Below, piece after piece: positions 26,019-35,862 of a stretch of DNA of 64,000 bases. The notes under the pieces are model-generated. The model saw only the letters and a list, made by a program, of their open reading frames with translations, searched no databases and had not been told where the DNA came from. Each line of letters starts with the position of its first letter. Positions within the stretch are counted from its first letter, which is position 1. The position numbers and the translations under genes are program-made. Source of the stretch: Pseudomonas sp. S06B 330 (GTDB lineage: Bacteria > Pseudomonadota > Gammaproteobacteria > Pseudomonadales > Pseudomonadaceae); contig NZ_CP088149.1 in assembly GCF_002845275.2 (NCBI RefSeq), forward strand, positions 1,794,501-1,858,500. Reading direction: 5' to 3'.

Positions 26019-29000
26019 CCACTGACCTCCACTGTACTCAAGCCATTGCCTTGACGCCGTACCTGGATCTGTACCGGGATGCGCTCGTGCATTTCTTGCA
26101 CGTGGGAAATCACGGCGACTTTGCGGCCCTGGGCCTGCAAGCCATCAAGGGCGTCCATGGCCAGTTGCAGCGACTCCGGATCAAGGCTGCCGAAGCCTTC
26201 GTCGATAAACAGCGATTCGATGCGCAAGGTGCTTGAGGCCATCGACGCCAGGCCCAGGGCCAGGGCCAGCGATACCAGGAAGGTCTCACCACCGGACAAA
26301 GAGTGCACTGAACGCAGCTCGTCGCCCATCTCGGTATCCAGTACCAATAGGCCAAGCAGGCTGCCGCCGCGCTTGAGGCGGTAGCGCCGCGCCAACTGAC
26401 GCAATTGGGCATTGGCGTGATGCACCAGCAGATCGAGGTTGTAGCCTTGGGCGATCTTGCGAAAGGTGTCGCCCGTCGCCGAGCCGATCAGGGCGTTGAG
26501 CCGCGCCCAACGTTGCCATTCGGCATAGGCCTGAGTCATTCGCTCGGCCAGGGCCTGGTTGGCCTGTTGGCGGCGTTGATCGTCGGCCTGTTGGGCACGC
26601 AATTCGGCGCAAGCCTGTTCGCTGGCAGTCAGTTGTTCCTGCAAGGTTTGCAGGGCTGACGCCAGTGCCTCAGCGGGTAGTTCCAGCGTGGCCAGGGCCT
26701 GATGCTGTTGCAGACGCTGCTGGCGTTCCTTGAGCAGGATTTGCGCTTGCTCCAATGCTTTGTCACTGTCCAATAGGCGCTGGCGCAGTTGGCTGACGGC
26801 ATCGTCATCGAAACCCAGTAATTGCTCCAGGCCACTGTCATCCAATTCGGGATGCTGCTGACGCCACTGCTCGATTTGACTGCGAACCTCAGCGTGTTCT
26901 TGTTCCAGCGCCTTTAAACGTTCGCCCTTGGCCTTGAGTTCAGCGGCCAGTTCAATCAGTCGAGCCTGCGCTTGCTGCAGTTGCTGGCTGACCTGGTCCT
27001 GTTGCTGGCGAGCGTGCTCGACCGTCTGCTCCAGGTGCTGTTGCCACTGCTCAGCACTTGTTTGCTCGCCGAGCAGGTCGGCGAGACTGGCCTGGCTCTG
27101 TTGCTGTTGGCGCTCCAGCTCGCTGAACTGCTGTTGTAGCTCTGCTTGTTTCAGGGCTCGCGTCTGTTGTTGCAGTTGGGCCTTGTCCAGGGATTGCTGG
27201 CGTTCGCTGTGTTCTTGCTGCTCGTCCTTGCGCCGTTGCAGCAAGTCCAGGCGCAAGGCCAGTTGCTGGTCCAGGTGCAGGAAGGTCGCTGCAGGCTCGC
27301 GGCGCAGGTCGTCGAGAACAGGCGCTGGCAATACGCTGGCAACGCTTGCCAGGTCTTGCTCCAGGCGCTCTTGATCGGCATCCAGGGCTTGCTGCTGATG
27401 GCTGAGCTGCTGATTGGCCTGCTGGCTGGAGTCGCTGGCACGCTGCAGTTGCTGTTGCAGGCGCGCTGCTTCTTTTTGCAGGGTCAGCAGGGTGTTCTGG
27501 CGCTGCTCATCGCGGCTGATGTCGTCGCTCAGTCGGCGCGCTTGCAATTGCAGCCAACCAGCGCGTTGGCTGCTGTCCTGCTCCAGCAGCACACTGTTGA
27601 GCGGGTGAGCCTCAAGGTCCGGAGCGATGGCGTGTAGCTGCTCGGCCAGTTGCTCCTGCTGGTGAATGTATTCTTTAATCTGGCCGTTGACGCCACCCAG
27701 TTGGGTACGCAGTTCATCCAACTGCTGTTTCAGCGCGTCGACCGCTTGCTGGGCGTTGTGCTCTTCATCCTGGTCATGGCGACCCAGGCTTTGTAGCAGC
27801 GCTTCAGGCTGATGGTAAGGGTGCTCCTGGCTGCCGCATACCGGGCAGGGCTGGTCATCTTGAAGTTGTGCGCGCAGTTCTTCGACGCTTTGGCTGCGGG
27901 CCAGTCGCTGGCGTTCCAGCAGTTGCCGGGTGACCGTCAGGGTCTGTTCGGCAGCGGTCAGTTGGTTCTTGCCGTTGAGGCCTGCACTGATCAGCTGTTC
28001 GCGCTGTTTGAGGGCGGCTTGCTGGCGCTCGCGCAAGGCGGCCTGGCGTTGTTCCAGTTCCTGCTGTTGATGCCACAGGTGGCTGAGTGTTTCCACCTGG
28101 CGCTGCTGCTGGCGATTTTTCTGCAGCAGCTCGCCGAGCAAACCGATCTGTTCAGCCAGGGCGTCGGGTTCAGCCTGGGCTTCGTGGTAGAGCAGGGCAA
28201 GGGCGGCGCGTTGTTGCTCCAGTGCAGCATTGGCCTGCTCGACCCGTTGCTGCAAACCTGGCAATTCGGCGCGTCCCTGATTCAGCCGGTTACCCAGTTG
28301 CATCAACTGTTGCAGGCGGTCGCGGTAGGCACTCCAGGCGTCACTCAAGCCTGCCAGTGATTCACTCTGCACAAGCTGTTCGCAGATCTGGCCGAGGCGT
28401 TCTTCGGTCAGTCGCTGGTGTTCTGCCAACTGCAGCAGGTGCTGCTGGCCTTCATTGCAGGCCTGCTCAGCCTGTTGCTTGAGGGTCTGGCAGTTGGCCA
28501 GTTCCTGGCTCAGGCGGGTCAGGCTGTTTTGTTCGGCAAAGGCCTGGCGCAGCAACGGCGCGCTTTCGCTTTGCCGAGCCAGGGCGTGAGCCAGCCCCTC
28601 TTGCGCGCCGAGCTGTTGTTCGTGCAGTTGCTGCTGGCGTGCTTGCTGCTCATCGTGTTGTTGGTGCAAGACGCTGATACGGTCGGCCAAAGGCGCGAGT
28701 TGGCTGCTCAAGGCCTGTTGACGGGCGAACTGATGACGTTGCGGCGCCAGGTGCTCCAGACGTAGCAGGTTCAGGCGCTCGCCCTGCAGGTTGTCACTGT
28801 GCTGTTGAGCGCTGAGTAATTGCTCGCTGCTGTTATGCACCTGGGCTTGCAGTTGCTGCAGTTCGTTCAGCCAGGCGCGTTGCAGTTCCAGCTGGCGCAG
28901 TTGCGTCTGCTCGCCTTTGAAGCGCTCCAGCGCCTGGTGGTAGCGCTGGTCAAGCTCGGCGCGAGCCTCGTCGGACAACGGCATGACCCCGGCGGCTTGC

Positions 29001-29662
29001 TCCTGCAATATTTTGTGCGCTTCTTCGGCCTCTTTGCTCTTGCTATAGGCGCGGCGCCCAAGCTGGCTGTAGATCGCCGTGTTGGTGAGCTTTTCCAGCA
29101 GTTCACTGCGGTCTTTGTCGTCGGCCTTGAGGAATGCACTGAACTCACTCTGGGCCAGCATCACGGCGCGGGTGAACTGTTCGAAGTTCAAGCCCAGGCG
29201 TGATTCGATCAGTTGTTTGTATTCGCCCTTGCTCTGGTTGCTCAACAGCTGATCACTGTCTAGGTCGTGCAGGCTCTGGCGACTGCCTTGCAGTTTGCCG
29301 TTGGCCTTGTCGCGGGCGCGATTGGCCTCCCAGCGTGCGCGGTAGCGGCGACCATCGATGCCGACGAAGTCGACTTCGGCAAAGCCGCTGCCCGTGCCAC
29401 GGCGCAGCAGGGTACGCGGGTCACTGGTAAGGATGTCGCTGTCGACTTCCGGCAGCTTGGTTTCCCGGCCGATGTTGCTCAGCCGCGGTACGGCGCCGAA
29501 CAGCGCCAGGCACAGGGCATCGAGCAGGGTGCTCTTGCCGGCACCGGTCGGCCCGGTGATGGCGAACAGGCCAGCGCTGGCCAGCGGTTCGGCGGTGAAA
29601 TCGATTTCGAACGGACCGGCCAGCGATGCCAGGTTCTTCAGGCGGATGGCGAGAATTTTCAT
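26015..29662 (-). CDS. sbcC: Nuclease SbcCD subunit C (SMC-like ATPase)
   Basis: 1215 residues. With SbcD it forms the Mre11-Rad50-type complex that opens hairpins and protein-blocked DNA ends. Walker A is GPTGAGKST (about residues 38-46), the zinc-hook CPVC is near residue 605 in the middle of a very long Gln/Leu-rich coiled coil, the ABC signature is HSLSGGETFLVS and Walker B is RIESLFIDEGFGSLDPES near residue 1150. The coiled coil is unusually rich in glutamine (many QQQ and LQQ runs). ATG 29662 overlaps the sbcD stop codon. Confidence 0.96.
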   Translation of the reverse strand: MKILAIRLKNLASLAGPFEIDFTAEPLASAGLFAITGPTGAGKSTLLDALCLALFGAVPRLSNIGRETKLPEVDSDILTSDPRTLLRRGTGSGFAEVDFVGIDGRRYRARWEANRARDKANGKLQGSRQSLHDLDSDQLLSNQSKGEYKQLIESRLGLNFEQFTRAVMLAQSEFSAFLKADDKDRSELLEKLTNTAIYSQLGRRAYSKSKEAEEAHKILQEQAAGVMPLSDEARAELDQRYHQALERFKGEQTQLRQLELQRAWLNELQQLQAQVHNSSEQLLSAQQHSDNLQGERLNLLRLEHLAPQRHQFARQQALSSQLAPLADRISVLHQQHDEQQARQQQLHEQQLGAQEGLAHALARQSESAPLLRQAFAEQNSLTRLSQELANCQTLKQQAEQACNEGQQHLLQLAEHQRLTEERLGQICEQLVQSESLAGLSDAWSAYRDRLQQLMQLGNRLNQGRAELPGLQQRVEQANAALEQQRAALALLYHEAQAEPDALAEQIGLLGELLQKNRQQQRQVETLSHLWHQQQELEQRQAALRERQQAALKQREQLISAGLNGKNQLTAAEQTLTVTRQLLERQRLARSQSVEELRAQLQDDQPCPVCGSQEHPYHQPEALLQSLGRHDQDEEHNAQQAVDALKQQLDELRTQLGGVNGQIKEYIHQQEQLAEQLHAIAPDLEAHPLNSVLLEQDSSQRAGWLQLQARRLSDDISRDEQRQNTLLTLQKEAARLQQQLQRASDSSQQANQQLSHQQQALDADQERLEQDLASVASVLPAPVLDDLRREPAATFLHLDQQLALRLDLLQRRKDEQQEHSERQQSLDKAQLQQQTRALKQAELQQQFSELERQQQQSQASLADLLGEQTSAEQWQQHLEQTVEHARQQQDQVSQQLQQAQARLIELAAELKAKGERLKALEQEHAEVRSQIEQWRQQHPELDDSGLEQLLGFDDDAVSQLRQRLLDSDKALEQAQILLKERQQRLQQHQALATLELPAEALASALQTLQEQLTASEQACAELRAQQADDQRRQQANQALAERMTQAYAEWQRWARLNALIGSATGDTFRKIAQGYNLDLLVHHANAQLRQLARRYRLKRGGSLLGLLVLDTEMGDELRSVHSLSGGETFLVSLALALGLASMASSTLRIESLFIDEGFGSLDPESLQLAMDALDGLQAQGRKVAVISHVQEMHERIPVQIQVRRQGNGLSTVEVSG

Positions 29663-30900
29663 GGCTGTTCCTCTTGCTGCTGAACGTCCTGCAACAACAG
29701 GGCGAAGTCGGCCAGGGTCTGCTCGTCCACGGTATTGCCGTAGGCCTGGGCCCAGGCGCGGCTGAACAGTTCTTGCGGGGTCATCTGACCCAGCTCTACC
29801 AGGGCCGTATCATCCACCTCTGCCCCTTCGCCGTTGCCCGCGTACTCGGCGCCGATGCGCACCAGGCGTACGGCCTTGCCCTGCAACGCGCTTTCCAGTT
29901 GCTGGCGCAGGTCCGGCTGTGGCTCGTCCAGACGCACCCGCACTTCCAGCCAGGGCTGACGTTGCGGGTCATCGAGCAGGTCGACCACTGGCAAATCGGC
30001 CAGTTGCGCAAGAATCTCAGGCAAAGGCGCGGGGCCGAGGCGTTGCAGGTGCACAGCACGTGGGATCAGGCGTGATTCAACACTGGCCAGAGCGCTGCCA
30101 TCGATTTCGATTTCGAGGATCTGGTGCTGATAGCCGATTTCCGAGAACGACAGCGGGATGGGCGAGCCGCTGTAGCGAATGCGATCTTCGCGATTGACCC
30201 GCTGTGGCTTATGCAGGTGACCCAGGGCGACGTAGCTGATGTCCTTACTGAACAGGCTGGCGGGCAGGGCTTCGGCGTTGCCGATGATCAGGCTGCGCTC
30301 GGAGTCTTCCGAGACCGAACCGCCGGCCATGTGCGCGTGGCTGACGGCGATCAATGCCTGACCCGGCTTGCGCCGCTCAAGTGCCGCTGCGATCAAGAGC
30401 TCATGCACCTGGCCGATGCCGCGCAGGTAATCGTCGCCCAAGTGCGCGCCAGTGACTTCGGCCGGCCGCAGGAAGGGCAGGGCCAGGCACCAGGCAGCGA
30501 CTTTGCCGCGGGCATTGGTCAGGGGGATCAGCAGGCGCTCGCTATCGAGCACCCCCTCATCAAGCCATTGCACCCGGCCCAGGGCATGGGTGCGCAGGCG
30601 ACGCATCAAGGGTGCTGGCAGTTCAATACGCGAGCCGGAGTCGTGGTTGCCGGCGATCATCACGATGTTCAGTTTCGGCTGTTGCTCGTGGGCCTGGACG
30701 ATGAAGTCGTAGAGACGTTCCTGGGCTTTGACCGGCGGATTGACTGTGTCGAAGATGTCGCCAGCGATCAGCAGCGCGTCAGGTTGGCGCAGCTTGAGCT
30801 GGCTGAGCAGCCACTCAAGGAAACAGGCGTGTTCGAAGTCGCGTTCCTGGCCATGTAGGGTTTGTCCCAAGTGCCAGTCGGAGGTGTGAAACAGACGCAT
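29659..30900 (-). CDS. sbcD: Nuclease SbcCD subunit D (exonuclease)
   Basis: 413 residues from ATG 30900; nine extra upstream codons in the open frame are not part of the family. Mn-dependent phosphoesterase motifs are present: DWHLGQTLHG at residues about 8-17, GDIFDTVNPP near 49-58, AGNHDSGSR near 86-94, and HAHMAG and GHLHKPQ further on. It supplies the nuclease activity of the SbcC complex. First gene of the sbcD-sbcC-gst unit; about 50 bp separate it from the bat operon's last gene. Confidence 0.96.
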   Translation of the reverse strand: MRLFHTSDWHLGQTLHGQERDFEHACFLEWLLSQLKLRQPDALLIAGDIFDTVNPPVKAQERLYDFIVQAHEQQPKLNIVMIAGNHDSGSRIELPAPLMRRLRTHALGRVQWLDEGVLDSERLLIPLTNARGKVAAWCLALPFLRPAEVTGAHLGDDYLRGIGQVHELLIAAALERRKPGQALIAVSHAHMAGGSVSEDSERSLIIGNAEALPASLFSKDISYVALGHLHKPQRVNREDRIRYSGSPIPLSFSEIGYQHQILEIEIDGSALASVESRLIPRAVHLQRLGPAPLPEILAQLADLPVVDLLDDPQRQPWLEVRVRLDEPQPDLRQQLESALQGKAVRLVRIGAEYAGNGEGAEVDDTALVELGQMTPQELFSRAWAQAYGNTVDEQTLADFALLLQDVQQQEEQP

Positions 30901-30949
30901 GAAGGGTTCCGCAGATTGCCGGCGCAACGCATGGGCGTCACGCCTTGGG

Positions 30950-32578
30950 TTATTTGGGATACAACGGTGGCAGGCTGCCGTTTTCGCTCACAGTCGGCTG
31001 GATCTGTTCTGCCGCCGGGATGGTGCCAATGGCACGCCAGAGTTCATCACCCTGCCAATAGTGCCCGCTTTCGCTGTAGAGGGCACCGTTGAGACCGTCC
31101 AGGGCGTCGGATAGCGGCACGAAGCGGGCAGCCATTTCCGCCAGGGTTTCCGGTTGTTGTCGGGCCCAGGCGTCCAGGGCTTGGCGAGTGGCCTGGGGGT
31201 CGTTGGCCTGGCACGCGCGCTTGAGGTCGTCCAGCAAGGTGCGTGGGCTAGGTCCCGCCTGGGCAGCGCGCAGCACCGCCGGTTGCGAGCGGGCGCGCCA
31301 CCACAGGGTAAAGCCGGCCAGGGTGCTCAGGGCCAGGAGTAAAGTGCTCAGTTGCCAGGGCCAGAGTGGGCGGGTGGTGACACTAACCGGGTCGATGTTG
31401 GCCGGCTTGTCGGCACTCAGAGCCGGGTTGTCCTGGATCTGCAGGCTGCGCGCCGGCAGGCTGCTGTGCTCCAAGTGGTCTTCGCGGGTGTTCCACCAGA
31501 ACACTTCTTGAGCCGGCAGCTCCAGCGTGCCGCTGTGGGTCGGGACCAAGGCTTCACGTTCTTCACGGATGCCGAGCAAGCCGCGGTCGTTGACCTGATT
31601 ACGCAGTTGCGGCTGGTCCGGGTAGCGGCGTAAGCCGGTGACCTCGGTTACCGGCAGCGGCGGCAGTTGGGCGCTGGACAGGCCCTCCGCCTGCACCGTC
31701 ACCGTGCGGGTCAGCGAGTCACCGATCTGAATTTGTTGTTGCCCGGGATCAGGGCTCCAATGCTCCTCCAGGCTCAGGTTGTTGGTCGGCAGCCAAGGGG
31801 CGTTGGCGGGGTAGTCGCTGGGGATCGGGTTGACCGTCAGTACCAATGGCGTAGAGCTGACCCGCACCTGCTTACCGGCCCTGGGTGAACTAAGTTCCTG
31901 ATCGGCATCGTTCTGCGCTGCCGTGGCGCTGAATGCCAGGGCCGGGATGTTCAGGTCACCGCTGTGCTGCGGGTAGATCGCGTAGCGCATTTCGATCACG
32001 CCATGGCGTACGCCGTCGATCACTTTCTCGAAGGTCCGCGACTCACCCAGGGGCTCGACCTTGGCGTTGTCAATTTGTAGCGGGCTCAAGCTGCTGTCGT
32101 CGTACAGCGGCACCGAATGGTAGATGCTCAGGGTCAGTACCGCCTGAGCCTGCACATAGACTTCGGGTTGATCGAGACTGGCATCAATGAACACCGGACC
32201 GTGATTTTCGCTGCTGGCTTCTTGCGCCAGTACTTGCAGGCTGATCGGTTCGCTGCGTAATTCACCCATCTGCAGGGCCGGGATTTCCACACTGCCGCTC
32301 TGGCGCGGCAGCAGGGTGATGATCCAACGGGTACCGGCGGTGTTATGGTCGTCAAGGCTGTTGAGGCTGTTGACCTGGCGGGTGTCACGCACGTCGAAGT
32401 TGGCCTCCAGGGGGCTCAGGTCCGGTTTGCCAAACTGTGTCACATCCTGGGTCTGCAAGGTCAGTTCAAGGGTTTCGCCAGCGTTCAGGCGCGTACGATC
32501 AACGCTGGCAAGCAGCGACGCGGCATGCACCTGCAGGCTGAGGAAGAGGCCGAGTACAAAGGCGCAGGCGCGACTCAT
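30950..32578 (-). CDS. batD: BatD family protein
   Basis: 542 residues. Signal peptide at 1-19 (FVLGLFLSLQVHA), an extended series of beta domains, and one transmembrane helix at about 405-425 (WQLSTLLLALSTLAGFTLWW) with a cytosolic tail. The opening ASVDRTRLNAGETLELTLQ and ALSFSATA-like strands are typical of BatD, an envelope protein of the aerotolerance-type operon that works with MoxR ATPases and VWA proteins. Its start overlaps the stop codon of the VWA-TPR gene by 4 bp. Confidence 0.85.
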   Translation of the reverse strand: MSRACAFVLGLFLSLQVHAASLLASVDRTRLNAGETLELTLQTQDVTQFGKPDLSPLEANFDVRDTRQVNSLNSLDDHNTAGTRWIITLLPRQSGSVEIPALQMGELRSEPISLQVLAQEASSENHGPVFIDASLDQPEVYVQAQAVLTLSIYHSVPLYDDSSLSPLQIDNAKVEPLGESRTFEKVIDGVRHGVIEMRYAIYPQHSGDLNIPALAFSATAAQNDADQELSSPRAGKQVRVSSTPLVLTVNPIPSDYPANAPWLPTNNLSLEEHWSPDPGQQQIQIGDSLTRTVTVQAEGLSSAQLPPLPVTEVTGLRRYPDQPQLRNQVNDRGLLGIREEREALVPTHSGTLELPAQEVFWWNTREDHLEHSSLPARSLQIQDNPALSADKPANIDPVSVTTRPLWPWQLSTLLLALSTLAGFTLWWRARSQPAVLRAAQAGPSPRTLLDDLKRACQANDPQATRQALDAWARQQPETLAEMAARFVPLSDALDGLNGALYSESGHYWQGDELWRAIGTIPAAEQIQPTVSENGSLPPLYPK

Positions 32579-34302
32579 TGATGGGGTTCCTGATGTTGTT
32601 GCTGTTCGTACCAGAATTTACGCCGCAGCAGTTCGGCCGGATTATCCGGGATCTGCCGTAGCCATTGTTCCAGGGCCTGACGCTGTTCGGCATCCAGGGT
32701 GCTGTCGAGTGGGCGCTGGGGCGGTCGGGTCGTTTGTTCATTATCCGCATTGCTGGCCAGGTTCTGTGCCTGCTCGCTGGCATTGCTGTCGTTCTTGTTG
32801 CTGTCGCTGGGCTGTTGCGAGGGTTTTTCGCTGGCCGGGTCCTGATTGTTCTGGGCGCTGCTGCTGGTGTCGACTTGTGCGCTGGGGGCACTCTGCTGCG
32901 CTTCCTGCGTGGGTTGTTCGGGCTGTTTGGGTTGTTCAGCCTGACGTTGTTGTAGCAGTTGTTCGACCAGGGCCTTATTGCTTAAGGCAGGTTGCAATTC
33001 CGGCTGTTTTTCAAGCGCCTGCTCATAGGCATCAAGGGCCGCTTCAAGTTCCCCACTGCGGGCCAAGGCGTTACCGCGGTTGTAGTGATCGGCGGCGCTG
33101 TTACCCTGGGCAAACAAGCGTGCTGCACCGTCGTAGTCACCGGCCTCATACAGGGCCAGGCCTTTCCATTGGCGGTCTTCGAAGTGCTGGGCGGCTTCAT
33201 TCGGTCGTTGTTGTTCGAGCAGGTGTTGGCCTTGCTGGTCGGGACGCAGCCACAGGTCAGTGAACTCGAAGGCGTAGCTCGGTCGCGGCACTAGAAACAA
33301 TAGCGGCAGGCAGAACAACCAACCACGGCGTCCGGCGCAGGCCGCCAACAGCAGGAGCGGCAACAACAGCCAATAGCCCTGGTCGGCCCAGCTATCCAGC
33401 TGCAAGGTATGACCATCATCGCGCAGGCTTTTCGGGTTCTCGAACAGGCGCAAGCCGCGCAGGTCAAGGTCGTCGATGCGGGCATTGCGGTAGCGCCCCC
33501 CGGTGCTGCTGACAAAGGCCTTGAGGCTGGCACTTTCCAAGCGTGGCATGAGAATGCCGCCCTGATCGTCCTTGAGGAACTCACCATTGGCTTGCTTGAC
33601 CGGTGCACCTTGCGCAGAGCCGATACCGAGCATCAACAGGCTAGGCCCCCGACGGCCCAGGGCCTGCTTGATGCCGGCACGCTCCTGTGGGCTCAGGGAT
33701 GAGCCGACCAACAGTAAGCGCCCCTGACCCAGGCCAGCCTGGGCCAGCAGTGCCAGGCCTTTGCGAACCGCCAGATCGGCGCGCTGACCAGCCTGGGGCA
33801 TGATCGACGGGTCGAGGGCTTCGAGCAGGTTGCGGCTGGTGGCCAGGTCGTCGGACAGCGGCACCAAGGTGTGGGCACTGCCGGCATAGACGATGATTGC
33901 GGTCTGGCTGTCGCGGCGATGCTCAAGCAGGTCGAGTATCTTGCGTCGCGCCTGTTCCAGGCGGGTAGGCGCAGCATCCTCGGCAAGCATCTGTGGGGTC
34001 AGCTCCAGCAGAATCACCAGCGGATCGGCGGGGCGCTGACGGGTTTCCTCCAGGCGCTGCCAGCTAGGACCGACCAGGGCCAGAACCGTGAGCAACCAGG
34101 CCAGGCCAAGGGCAATCCACGGCAACTTGCTGTCGCGGCCATTGCCCCCACCCAGAAGTACGGCATGAAAGCTGGGTGGCAGAATCATCTGCCAGCGTCC
34201 GGCGCGTTTCTGTCGATGCCAGAGCTTGAACAGCAACCAGACAAGCAGCGGCAGGACAATCAGCCAGATCGGGCGTAGCCATTGCGGCCAGAGTGCGATC
34301 AT
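32575..34302 (-). CDS. VWA-TPR protein (BatB/BatC fusion type)
   Basis: 575 residues. Two helices near residues 7-25 and 55-75 anchor a VWA domain (about 85-285), and a third helix follows near 310-340. The second part has TPR repeats (FEDRQWKGLALYEAGDYDGA, HYNRGNALARSGELEAALDA) and a Gln/Pro/Ser-rich, low-complexity stretch before the C terminus. The VWA domain lacks the metal-site DxSxS: the matching segment reads VILLELTPQMLAED. In BatA next door the motif is intact, so metal-dependent ligand binding is probably confined to BatA. Overlaps both flanking genes by 4 bp. Confidence 0.83.
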   Translation of the reverse strand: MIALWPQWLRPIWLIVLPLLVWLLFKLWHRQKRAGRWQMILPPSFHAVLLGGGNGRDSKLPWIALGLAWLLTVLALVGPSWQRLEETRQRPADPLVILLELTPQMLAEDAAPTRLEQARRKILDLLEHRRDSQTAIIVYAGSAHTLVPLSDDLATSRNLLEALDPSIMPQAGQRADLAVRKGLALLAQAGLGQGRLLLVGSSLSPQERAGIKQALGRRGPSLLMLGIGSAQGAPVKQANGEFLKDDQGGILMPRLESASLKAFVSSTGGRYRNARIDDLDLRGLRLFENPKSLRDDGHTLQLDSWADQGYWLLLPLLLLAACAGRRGWLFCLPLLFLVPRPSYAFEFTDLWLRPDQQGQHLLEQQRPNEAAQHFEDRQWKGLALYEAGDYDGAARLFAQGNSAADHYNRGNALARSGELEAALDAYEQALEKQPELQPALSNKALVEQLLQQRQAEQPKQPEQPTQEAQQSAPSAQVDTSSSAQNNQDPASEKPSQQPSDSNKNDSNASEQAQNLASNADNEQTTRPPQRPLDSTLDAEQRQALEQWLRQIPDNPAELLRRKFWYEQQQHQEPHQ

Positions 34303-35375
34303 CGGCGTCTCCTCAGGCGCAGGCGCTTGAGCCGTTCACGCCATTGCGGGTGCGGCACCAGAAAGCTCGGGCGCCGCAGCAGCCGTTGAAGCCGATTGTC
34401 CGGCCATTGTTCGTGTATCACCAGCAGTACGCTCAGAAGCAGCGCCAGGGCCAGTGGCCAACTGTACAAGGCTTGCGCTGTACGGGCTTGAGTCGGTTGT
34501 TGGGCAACCGGTTCCAAGCGGTCGAGGGCATCGTCGATATCGCGTAGCTCCTGACCGTCACGGGCACGGAAATAGGTACCACCGGTCAGTTCGGCGATTT
34601 CCTTGAGTGAGGCCTCGTCCAGGTCCAGACTCGGGTTGATCCCGAGCAAACCGGCGTTACCGGTCTCTTGCGGATCGGCGCCGATGCCGATGGTGTAGAT
34701 CCGCACGTGTTCCTGGGCCGCCAGGCGCGCCGCTGTCAGTGGGTGGATCTGCCCGCCGTTATTGGCGCCGTCGGTGACCAGCACCAACACGCGGCTCTGC
34801 GATGGACGCTGGCGCAGACGCTTGAGGGCTAGGCCAATGGCGTCGCCGATGGCCGTGTTCTTGCCGGCAATGCCGATCTGCGCTTCGTCGAGGAAGGTGC
34901 GTACGGTATGGCGGTCGAAGGTTAGCGGCGCCTGCAGATAGGCCTGGCTGCCAAACAGAATCAGGCCAACGCGGTCACCCTGACGAGCTTCGAGAAAGTC
35001 GCCGAGCAGGGCTTTGACCAGGCTCAGGCGGCTAACCTCTTCGTCCTGCCATTGCATGTCGGGGAAGTCCATGGACCCGGAGACGTCCACCGCGACCAGC
35101 AGATCGCGGCCGCTGGCAGCCACCGGCAAGGGTTCGCCCAGCCATTGCGGGCGAGCGGCGGCAAACAGGAGCAATAGCCAGATCAGGATGAACGGTGCCT
35201 GTTGGCGCCAAGTTGGCAGATTCAGCCGCGCCCGGCGCCCGGCCAGACCTTCGAGTTCGTCGAGGAAGCTGACCTTGAGCACCGGTTCGCCGCTGTCGGC
35301 GGTGGGCAGCAGCCAGCGCGCCAGCCAAGGCAGCGGCAACAGCAGGAACACCCACGGCCAGGCCAATTCAAACAT
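34299..35375 (-). CDS. batA: BatA-type VWA domain protein
   Basis: 358 residues with membrane helices at about 5-25, 55-75 and near 315-335. Between them is a VWA domain with a complete MIDAS: DVSGSMDFPD near residue 95, the threonine and aspartate in TDGANNGGQIHPL and related loops downstream. Such proteins bind metal-dependent partners in the periplasm or inner membrane and are paired with MoxR ATPases as a chaperone-like system. The start codon lies inside the 3' end of the DUF4381 gene. Confidence 0.87.
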   Translation of the reverse strand: MFELAWPWVFLLLPLPWLARWLLPTADSGEPVLKVSFLDELEGLAGRRARLNLPTWRQQAPFILIWLLLLFAAARPQWLGEPLPVAASGRDLLVAVDVSGSMDFPDMQWQDEEVSRLSLVKALLGDFLEARQGDRVGLILFGSQAYLQAPLTFDRHTVRTFLDEAQIGIAGKNTAIGDAIGLALKRLRQRPSQSRVLVLVTDGANNGGQIHPLTAARLAAQEHVRIYTIGIGADPQETGNAGLLGINPSLDLDEASLKEIAELTGGTYFRARDGQELRDIDDALDRLEPVAQQPTQARTAQALYSWPLALALLLSVLLVIHEQWPDNRLQRLLRRPSFLVPHPQWRERLKRLRLRRRR

Positions 35376-35862
35376 GTTTGCGAATCCAGGTTTCGACCGC
35401 GTGATTGAGCCCGGCGATGGCCTTGTCGTCGAGCTTGCATTCAGGTTTGTAGGCGCCTTCGACCAGGACCATCCAGCGGGTCAGGCCGGCAGCCGGGCAA
35501 CGGTTGTCGAGAAACGCCAGCCACTGCCGACCGTTGAGGGTATGGCTATGACTGCCGGGGTAATGGTTGCGGCACAAGCGCTTGAGCAGGGCATTGATCT
35601 GCTGCAGCCAGGCACCGGCGGGTTCGCCGTCGTAGGGTTTGGGCAGGCGCGCCAGTTCCGCCAGGGCTTCGATGCGGATCGGGTCCAGTGGCAGTTCGGC
35701 GCGCACAATCGGTTTATTGCCCGCACGCCAGAGGTGCAGGCGCCACAGGCCCCATCCCAGTAATGGCAATAACGCCAGTAACGCCCACCAGCCGGGTGCC
35801 AGCGGCCACCAGCCCACAGGTGGCGGGGCGATCAGCGGTTGCAGTTGCTCCAGTGAGCTCAC
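35368..35862 (-). CDS. DUF4381 family membrane protein
   Basis: 164 residues with one helix at about 24-44 (WWALLALLPLLGWGLWRLHLW) followed by a basic, cytosolic helical region. Its small size, N-terminal PPPVGWWPLAPGWW segment and location between DUF58 and BatA are diagnostic for DUF4381 proteins of the bat operon. Its function is not known; a scaffold for the VWA proteins is plausible. It overlaps the DUF58 stop codon by 4 bp. Confidence 0.83.
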   Translation of the reverse strand: MSSLEQLQPLIAPPPVGWWPLAPGWWALLALLPLLGWGLWRLHLWRAGNKPIVRAELPLDPIRIEALAELARLPKPYDGEPAGAWLQQINALLKRLCRNHYPGSHSHTLNGRQWLAFLDNRCPAAGLTRWMVLVEGAYKPECKLDDKAIAGLNHAVETWIRKHV

